A DNA stretch of 64,000 nt from Hormiphora californensis (lineage: Eukaryota; Ctenophora; Tentaculata; Cydippida; Pleurobrachiidae), in NCBI GenBank assembly GCA_020137815.1, contig CM035354.1:7311987-7375986 (forward strand). The letters run 5' to 3'. Positions 33,442 through 64,000 of this stretch are shown piece after piece. Under the pieces are notes generated by a model, which searched no databases, had not been told where the DNA came from, and was given only the letters and a program-made list of their open reading frames with translations. Position 1 is the stretch's first letter. Each line of letters opens with the position of its first letter. Both the position numbers and the translations under genes were made by a program.

Positions 33442-33586
33442 AAAGGATAGAGATACAAGAACTACTTGGAGAAGAAGAGTTCAGTGCGAACAAAAGAGCT
33501 ACTTGAAAAGGAAGGGGGACCAGGAGGAGTAGCACGTGCACAGTGAGCCCCCTCCTCTTGTTGTCGCCCCACCCGGATATTTACAT
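32866..33586. other. Spacer between peptide genes A and B
   Basis: Holds CT-rich (33200-33300) and (GA)n (33377-33432) tracts. No exon-like sequence and no third signal-peptide exon seen. Confidence 0.5.
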
Positions 33587-33618
33587 CACGTGACATGCCA
33601 CCCTGCAACCCATATAAA
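33587..33618 (+). promoter_or_regulatory. Promoter of peptide gene B: E-box CACGTG and TATA box
   Basis: ATCACGTGA (core 33587-33592) and TATAAA (33613-33618), the latter 95 bases before the start codon; same order as in gene A. Confidence 0.55.
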
Positions 33619-33707
33619 TCATCCCAAGCATCCCTAGCACCTCAATTCAATCCCAATACTTGTTTACTCAGTTTCATATCAAGCCTCCGGCCCCCCACTT
33701 CTCCAAA

Positions 33708-34641
33708 ATGTTCAAGATTCTTGTTGCTGTTTCGGTGGTTCTCTGTGTGGTTAGTGCCCTTCCTGCCAAGAGGAGCGTGGACATGGATGATGATGACATG
33801 TGAGTAACTGAGAGAGTAAAATATCAATCTTTGCTAGGCAATCTTGAGAACTGCTACCTAATATTCCGAGCTAAAATCGACCGCGGCGCACGTTTTCTTC
33901 TCTGCCATTTGATCGTTCATTCTTTCATTCATTCTTTCCTCAAAATATACCTACGCTGCTAAAATAAGACCTGTCATCCATCCCTTCAATCTACATAACT
34001 AATATAACTATCACTGTCTAATATTAGTCAAATGATCTTGCTGTCTAAGTGTCATATAAATATAGACCGTCTATTTTTAGAAGACATCATTGAAAATTAC
34101 CTAAAAATGGTTGGCTATAAAAATATTGTCTAATAAAAATGAAATATTGACAACCACTTAACCAAACCGCTCTCTTATCAAACAAAATTCTATTAATAGG
34201 AGTGTGAGAGTATACGAAAAATATTCCAATTCCTTAATTGGTCAATCTGTCAATTTCTCGATTAAGAGTTAAATCATTCGCTCCCTATAATTTCAATTTC
34301 CATAGTAACCCATGAATCTTCCTAAATGATCCCAAAATAACCCTAAATGATCCCTAAATTACCCCCTCTCTCACCTGCAGGGCTCTGCTCGAGGTTCTGG
34401 TAAGGGATGCTGCTAATGTTGAGAAGAGGTCAACCTGCCACATGATTGAGGGAGGAAGAGAGTACGCTGTTAACTCTGTTGTCCAGGTAACGGCTTTTAA
34501 TCACCATGGTAACCACGAGAGTTATCATTCCTGAACCATAGAATCAAATTCAAATCCCATTCTTTCAATCAGGTTTCCTGTAATGTGTGTCAATGTAAAT
34601 CTTCAGGAAAATTCAACTGTACCCATCGAACGTGTGCTTAG
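33708..34641 (+). CDS. Secreted 6-Cys pacifastin-like peptide precursor (gene B)
   Basis: Three exons: 33708-33799, 34381-34486 and 34573-34641; 88 residues. A signal peptide (MFKILVAVSVVLCVVSA) and a dibasic KR (21-22) precede an Asp-rich propart (DMDDDDM). A second KR (46-47) releases the mature peptide, starting STC. Cysteines at 50, 69, 72, 74, 82 and 87 give C-x18-C-N-x-C-x-C-x3-G-x3-C-T-x3-C. From the second cysteine on this fits the pacifastin (I19) inhibitor pattern, C-N-x-C-x-C-x(2-3)-G-x(3-6)-C-T-x3-C. The first gap is longer than the usual 9-12. A shortened VWC domain is the main alternative. C1 lies on exon 2, C2-C6 on exon 3. Confidence 0.8.
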
Positions 34642-34644
34642 GTA

Positions 34645-34830
34645 GCAAAATCGAGTGCCTTGCTTAGTGTATGATGCTAGCAAAATCGAGTGTTTTGCTT
34701 AGTGTGTGATGCTAGCAAAATCGAGTGTTTTGCTTAGTGTGTGATGCTAGCAAAATCGAGTGCCTTGCTTAGTGTGTACTTATGATGCTATTGAATTGGT
34801 ATCAAAATCGAGTGCGTTGTGTGTTTTCTC
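34645..34830. repeat. 35-bp minisatellite between the alternative 3' exons
   Basis: Three 35-base units (GCAAAATCGAGTG...GCTTAGTGTGTGATGCTA), a 41-base fourth and a degenerate fifth. It starts four bases after the stop codon of exon 3a and lies wholly between exons 3a and 3b. Confidence 0.85.
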
Positions 34831-35052
34831 TGCTTCAAACGATTTGCTACAAAAAGTGAAACGGGGGAGTGCCTTTCTCTCATCGTATCACAGATTATGT
34901 CATACTTCATTAAATATCTTATGAGACATTTTTGAACTAGTGAACAGCTGAAGGGTGACGTGTGTGATTGTTTGAGTTTTATCGATTAGATTACCAACTC
35001 AACTTACCAAATATCCTTGTCTTTAACTTACCAAATATCCTTGTATTTTCAG

Positions 35053-35121
35053 GTCAGTGGTAGCCGATTGTGTCAGTGCAGGTCAACAGGACAGTTCAGG
35101 TGCAGCGACGTCGGAAAATAG
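35053..35121 (+). CDS. Spare terminal exon (3b) of gene B, 4-Cys type
   Basis: After TATTTTCAG a 23-codon exon reads VSGSRLCQCRSTGQFRC then SDVGK and a stop. It has exactly the same length (69 bases) and phase as exon 3a of gene B. It keeps C3, C4 and C5 but lacks C2 (VSC becomes VSG-S) and C6. No second signal-peptide or C1 exon lies between 34642 and 35052, so it is best read as an alternative last exon of gene B, or the remnant of a lost third gene. Confidence 0.65.
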   Translation, partial: VSGSRLCQCRSTGQFRCSDVGK

Positions 35122-48916
<13,795 letters not shown>

Positions 48917-49051
48917 CGTGTCACATGGCAGCTAGATTAAAAGAGCAGGGGCTTAAAATCATAATCGCAATATTGAAAGACAAACACGTTTTCAGACGAA
49001 TTAACAAAGTATATAACTAGTCAAAGTTTAAAACCGTTAAAAATCACCAAT

Positions 49052-49429
49052 TCAAGTGATAGAAAACTGTAGCAACTTTTCCACAAACTCAGGTTCCCTA
49101 ACATCGACCTGAACTTTGTCCAAAGCACAAGCCACAAACACCGCCAACAAATGCTTACATAGAAAGCTAGTTCGTTTATTAATAACTGTGTCGGAAAATC
49201 CACGACAAGGACAGTACATCTCTCTTTTCAAGCAGGTGAATTGTTCGTGTTCACTTCGAATCTGAAAAACGGATCTTCCTTGACTGCTTTTCACCTTCCA
49301 GATAGCGTCCTTGTCAACAAGATCGAGTGCAGGACACAGAATATTGCCACAGATAAGCTGCAGTGTCTTAATCGACTCAGGGGTGAGATCTTTTTCGCCC
49401 CTTATTTCTGCTATGACTTCCTTAAACAT
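49052..49429 (-). CDS. ZSWIM7: ZSWIM7/SWS1 homologue
   Basis: SWIM zinc-finger protein that with SWSAP1 supports RAD51 filament assembly in homologous recombination. Start MFKEVIAEIRGE at 49429 fits the family start; the longer frame upstream runs through a TAATG repeat. About 125 residues. CPALDLVDKDAI matches the family ATQALDLVDRQSI. The SWIM motif is YCPC...FLCKH (C-x-C-x(n)-C-x-H, about residues 81-102), with all four ligands present, followed by LLAVFVACAL. Its stop lies 136 bases before the CEP290 start codon on the same strand, with no AATAAA between them. Confidence 0.9.
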   Translation of the reverse strand: MFKEVIAEIRGEKDLTPESIKTLQLICGNILCPALDLVDKDAIWKVKSSQGRSVFQIRSEHEQFTCLKREMYCPCRGFSDTVINKRTSFLCKHLLAVFVACALDKVQVDVREPEFVEKLLQFSIT

Positions 49430-49458
49430 GAACGTCACCACGTTGTGGTCTGACAACG

Positions 49459-49481
49459 TAATGTAATGTAATGTAATGTAA
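49459..49481. repeat. (TAATG)n short pentanucleotide repeat
   Basis: Four to five units just upstream of the ZSWIM7 start. Confidence 0.8.
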
Positions 49482-49638
49482 ATTATGCACTTAATATCCC
49501 ACTCAATAGTGAATATATACCCAGAAAAATGGTGCCAACGCACTCTCTAAAGTATCACTTTCTCAAGTGGATTACATTGTCTTTCTGAACTTAACGAAAT
49601 TTTGCTCGCAACAACCGGAGCAACTTCAAAACACAACT

Positions 49639-49640
<2 letters not shown>

Positions 49641-49669
<29 letters not shown>
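49641..49669. repeat. A-run of about 29 bases
   Basis: Homopolymer between ZSWIM7 and the minisatellite; no tail-bearing retrocopy recognised next to it. Confidence 0.6.
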
Positions 49670-49959
49670 CACTAAAAAAGAATAAATTAAATTGTTAATA
49701 AATTAGCCCCCGATCATACAAAAGTCCAGAACGCTTGATTTGGTATCAGTAAGGGGCCCTTACTAAGGGCGCCTGTGCATCGTCGGCACGGATTAGTGTT
49801 TCATTCGTCAAATATCGGGTCTCTCGTTCGCACTCCCATAACCAGTACCACTCCCTGCAGGGAGGGTGGGTGGTGAGAAAATGCCGATTTTCAGAACGAA
49901 TACGTACCAAAGGTAGTAATGTGTTTGGTAGCTGTCCAGGGAGGGAAGATCCGGTGTGA

Positions 49960-50640
49960 TAAAGTGGAAGGATGTGGAGCCACAATCCGGATGGGATGCA
50001 AAGGGAGGGTGCAAAAGCAGGAACCAAGGAGGGAGGGGGTGTAGAACCAGGTACCAAGGAGGGAGAGGGTGTGGAAACAGGTACCCAGAAGGAGGGTTCA
50101 GACACAGGGACCGAAGAGGGAGGGCGCAGAAGTAGGTACCCAGAAGGGAGGGTACAGAATCAGGACCCATGGGGGAAGGGTGTAGAGGGCGGACCTAGGA
50201 GGGAGACTGGAGAGGTGTGGAAGCAGGACCCAGGAAGCAGGACCCAGGAGGGAGGGTGCAGGAACAGGTACCCAGGAGCGGAGATGTGTAAGGCAGAAGC
50301 AGGTTCCGAGGGGGGAGAGGGTGCAGAAGCAGGTACCAAGGAGGACGGGGTGTAGAAGCAGGTACCGAGAAGGGAGGGTGCAGAAGCAGGTTCCAGGAGG
50401 GAAGATGAAGTAGCAAGTTTCAAGGATGCGGAGGGAAGCCTTAGGTGGAGGTACTTATGGTCAAAAGAGATCCAGGGAGAGGTGCTGAAAAGGAGTTGCC
50501 TAAGATAAGGTGCAGAAGGAAGTGCCCAACGGTACAGTCAAGGGAGGATACAGAAGGAGGTGCACAGAATGGAGTGTAGAAAGGGGGGCACCAGGGCCGG
50601 GGGGGGTGTCCAGTAGGAGGGAACTAGGAACTGGGGCATA
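49960..50640. repeat. Purine-rich minisatellite (GGAGGGTGCAGAAGCAGGTACC)
   Basis: About 20 imperfect units of 22-35 bases, each with AGGTACC or AGGACCC and GGAGGG. Long frames on both strands here are repeat artefacts. It abuts the 3' end of the reverse-transcriptase ORF. Confidence 0.8.
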
Positions 50641-50710
50641 GACTGCAGAAGAGAGGGACCCACGGGTGTCTTGAGGCGGTGGTCGCAGAGCTGGTTGTGA
50701 TTGAAACAGA

Positions 50711-52660
50711 TTAGATCACGGAGTATGAGCCTCCATAGGTCTTCACAAAGAGATAGGTCTTCAGTTGCTTTTTGAAGAGATTAACAGTTTCCAGTTGCCG
50801 GATTTTTCTTGGCAGATTGTTCCAAATAACTGGACCAGCAATGGAAATTCCTCGTTCAGTGATTTTATGTCGCAGCTTTAGGTCACCATGAATCTTCTCC
50901 TCTAGCAAGGTTTTGTCGTTATTTGCACGAAGATTGACAGATTTTGGTCGACGTTTTTGGATCTCATTGGTTAAATAGTCAGGTGCATAACCATGAACAA
51001 CTTGGTGCATCAACAGACAGACCTTAAAGTGAATCCTAGCTTCAACTGGCAGAAAATGTAGCCATCGCCTGAGAGCCGTAACTCCTCTTCGCTTCTTCCA
51101 TCCGAATATATACCTTGTAGCTGAATTTTGGATCTTCTGTAGTCTATTGAGTTGCTTTGCCGAAATTCCATTAAGAAGCGAATTACAGAAGTCAAGCTTG
51201 GAATGTATGAACACATTTACCATCCTTATCTTAGACTGCCAGTTCAGCATATCTCCTATCCTCCAAAGGTTGGTAAGGTAGCCCATGCATCCACGGACGA
51301 CGTGAGATACGTGTTTCTCCATGCTAAGTTTTTCATCAAAGACCACCCCAAGATTTCTCGCCGACTCAACTGTGTCAGTCGGTGTTCCAAAGACAGTAAG
51401 TTTGGTTGGGCTTGGTTCACGATCGTATGCTGATCTTACTACCATCACTTCTGTTTTTCCTGAGTTTAGCATAAGGCGGTTTTTAGCCATCCATTTTTGT
51501 ATATCAAGTAGGCATCTGTTAATTTTTTCCTCGGTTGCAGCAAGCTCAGCATTCTTGAAAGAGCAGTAAAGCTGACTGTCATCAGCATACAGATGTAGCT
51601 TCATACCATGCAACTGGACAATCTGCTCCAACTCCTTGGTGTACATTATGAACAGTATAGGACCAAGAATACTACCCTGTGGTACACCAATAGTTACTTC
51701 TCGGGGCGTTGAGGATGCACTACCTATCTTCACAGACGATGATCTTCCTGTGAGGTACGATCTGAACCACTCCAGTGCTTTACCACCAATCCCATAGGTG
51801 TTACGAAGTTTCCTGAGTAGCCTTTCGTGGTCAATAGTATCAAACGCAGCGCTCAAGTCAAGCAACAAGAGCACTGCCTTAGAGTTATCATCTGTGAGGA
51901 GTAGCAAGTCATCGAGTATCTTTACAGTTGTGGTCTCAACACTATGACCCTTCCTATATGCTGATTGGAATCTACCTAGAAGGTTGTTTGTCTCCAGATA
52001 TCCTGTCAGCTGAAGGGAGACAGCCTTTTCTATCACTTTTGAGATGAAACTTAAATTAGATACCGGTCGATAGTTTTTCAGATCTTCTTTATCGCCTTGC
52101 TTTAGTTTAAAAGACGGTCTGACTTGAGCGACTTTAAGATTAGACGGAAAAACTCCACTGGCGAGACTGGTATTGACAATGTGGGACACCATCTCTATCA
52201 GCTCAGGTAGGAGGTTCGATATCATCGAGGTTGGGATCGGATCCAAGTCACAATGCTTATGCGCCATAGAACGGATAAGTTTGACTAGTTCCTCGTCTGT
52301 TAGTTTCTGGAACTCTTCAAATTTGCACTTTAGTACAGGATCGGGGATTTCAGGAGCAGGACCTAACCGTTCAGCATCTATCTCAATCTTCTCATAGATG
52401 TCGTCCACCTTCTTTTTAAAGTAGTCAGCAAAAGCCTCAGCCAGCTCTGCATCTTCCAACCCGCTAGGTTTCTCTGTCGGATTCTTAGTCCTCCCCAGAA
52501 TAAAGTTCGTAAGACGAAAAAAGGCTGCAGCATTGTTCTTGGATTCACTAATCTTCTTGTGGTAGAAATCACGCCTTGCAGTCTTGATAGTAGCAGTGGC
52601 TTCTACGTTCGCTTTTTTCAGTTCATAAAGAGCTGTCAAAATATCACGTTGAGTTTTCAC
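50711..52660 (-). mobile_element. Non-LTR retrotransposon RT ORF (CR1/L2/jockey-like), endonuclease missing
   Basis: An uninterrupted 649-codon frame. Reverse-transcriptase blocks stand in order: RPSFKLKQGD..NYRPVSNLSFISKVIEK (about 181-212), FQSAYRKGHSVE (about 231), LDLSAAFDTIDH (267-278), GVPQGSILGP (325-334), YADDSQLY (358-365) and LNSGKTEVMV (398-407). All three catalytic aspartates are present. The carboxy-terminal part ends LRRKI..LFKKQLKTYLF, typical of this group. No apurinic endonuclease domain lies upstream; a stop comes immediately before the first codons, so the copy is 5'-truncated. Reading frame without breaks suggests recent insertion. Confidence 0.88.
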
Positions 52661-53785
52661 CGTTTTTCATCGTTTTTCAAGCTTTAAATTGGTAAAAATA
52701 AGTGTTTAAGTACTTCAAAGACACCTTTCGCCTGATTTTAGGCCGGAAGATACGTTTACGTTCACGTTTTTGATAAAAAAAAAACGACCAAAAACAACTT
52801 TCCGAAGAAAGAAAAATAAAAAAGCAAACGCGAACGGACTAGGACCATTTTTTATAAAAAACTTACTTTCACTGCGCGCAAAAATGCAGCGCTTAAATCT
52901 ATTTTTGGCGCGTCACAAACAATGCCATGCTTTTTTAACTTTCAGAATCCAGGAACCTTTTTTTTTAAAGTTTTGTTTTTTGTTTTTTTAAAGTTTTGTT
53001 TTTTGTTCCTTTTTATAATTTTAACTTTTTACGGTTTTTTGAAGACTTATAAAGTAAACTCTATTCTTTGGCTTCAAAAGTGCCGCCTTATTCCCTTTCA
53101 GAAAGGTCTGTAGCATATGCCAAGTCCTGCAGTAACGTTAGAGGGGTCTGTAGCATCACTAGCATGCCTGTAGCAACGTTGGAGGGGACTTAATTTCAGC
53201 TTCAGCGTATCATAAGTTCCAACTTTGGCCGGTAGTGACTAGGTTTTATCCCTACAAGACCGGATCTGTAGCATATGCTAAAAGCAACCAAAGGCTAGGC
53301 GTTGACAGAAGTTTCTACGAGGGAATTCTGGTCGAAGATGGATTTGGAAGTATTTGAGTTTTTTCAACTCTCAAGCTGAAACCAACACAACGCGTTAAAA
53401 CGGAAGTCCTATCTTAATTGAGTGCTAAATATGGAGAAGGGGTCATTCACACCACTAGTGACGTACACCACGGGAGGGATGAGTAAAGACCAGACAGCAC
53501 GAGAGTTCACTTGTTCAAGTTTCAATCAGTTACGAGTTTCAATCAGTTGCGAAAGTGTGAGTTGCGGCGACAGGCTCCCCTAAACCAAGATAATGATATG
53601 CTGTTGGCCTAGGAATATGGCAGTTGGACATTTCTTTCTTTCTTTTTTTGGATGTGCACCCAAACTGCGATTGTTTGCTCTGCAACGGTCCCTGTTTAGT
53701 CGTGTGATATTTGTGATAATGATATTTGAATCACGAAGTTTTCTAATAAAATTTTCATTGTAGGGTAGCATGGACTAAACAAGCG
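52661..53785. other. Region between the LINE and the RabGAP gene
   Basis: T- and A-rich runs (52765-53040) and three near copies of GGTCTGTAGCAT (about 53104, 53146, 53265). No gene seen except the start exon at 53786. Confidence 0.45.
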
Positions 53786-63918
<10,133 letters not shown>

Positions 63919-64000
63919 GTAATTTTTAGTAGACCCCCCTGCTTGATTTTTAACTGCCAGGTACTTCTTGCTTAACTACTTACTAAACTAGATCATATCT

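Noticed and set aside
31537-34641. Reading genes A and B as venom toxins
   Set aside because: Cysteine-rich and secreted, but the pattern fits a protease-inhibitor or VWC-like domain and nothing in the sequence supports toxicity.
34645-34790. CRISPR-like direct repeats of 35 bases
   Set aside because: The units are head-to-tail with no unique spacers, in an animal genome; it is a minisatellite.
49746-50423. Pro/Ser/Leu-rich frames on the minus strand and Gly-rich on the plus
   Set aside because: Direct translations of the purine-rich minisatellite.
53580-53771. Minus-strand frame of 63 codons
   Set aside because: No homology or splice context; it lies just upstream of the RabGAP start exon on the other strand.

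Overview
This is nuclear DNA of an invertebrate animal. Every recognisable gene is split by short spliceosomal introns (GT...AG, mostly 50-2,000 bases). The gene set is metazoan: pecanex, rhodopsin-type receptors, VIT/vWA proteins, FBXL4, ferroportin, CEP290, ZSWIM7 and an RN-tre-like TBC protein. (GA)n/(CT)n tracts, minisatellites, MITEs and a truncated LINE fill much of the rest. I cannot name the phylum from sequence alone.

Layout. 44-9884 (minus): the amino-terminal half of a pecanex homologue in 14 exons. One intron holds a complete GPCR gene on the same strand, and intron 1 holds a small signal-peptide/one-TM gene on the opposite strand. 10.0-16.4 kb: two tandem copies of a VWA5A-like gene (minus), both with frame breaks, with a long-TIR MITE at the junction. 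16.5-19.3 kb: an FBXL4 homologue (minus), with an IQ-motif gene probably inside its first intron. 19.3-28.4 kb: repeat-rich and probably poorly polished; a frame-broken GPCR at 22.8-23.9 kb, then a composite repeat block with telomere-like arrays and a 57-bp-type satellite. 28.5-30.8 kb: ferroportin-like exons (plus). 31.4-35.1 kb: two genes for secreted, dibasic-processed, cysteine-rich peptides with a pacifastin-like core. 36.2-48.9 kb: CEP290 (minus, about 24 exons), with a tail-anchored-protein gene antisense in one intron. ZSWIM7 lies just upstream on the same strand. 49.9-52.7 kb: a minisatellite and a non-LTR reverse transcriptase ORF without an endonuclease. 53.8 kb to the end: a USP6NL/RN-tre-like RabGAP (plus) with a 6.7-kb first intron containing a 1.15-kb TIR element.

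The most notable content is the peptide locus. One gene has the full six-cysteine pacifastin-like pattern. The other, and a same-length spare terminal exon, have lost exactly the two cysteines that would pair with each other. The repeated nesting of genes in introns is the second theme. Single-base frame breaks occur in several otherwise well conserved genes, so assembly indels are a serious alternative to pseudogenisation throughout.
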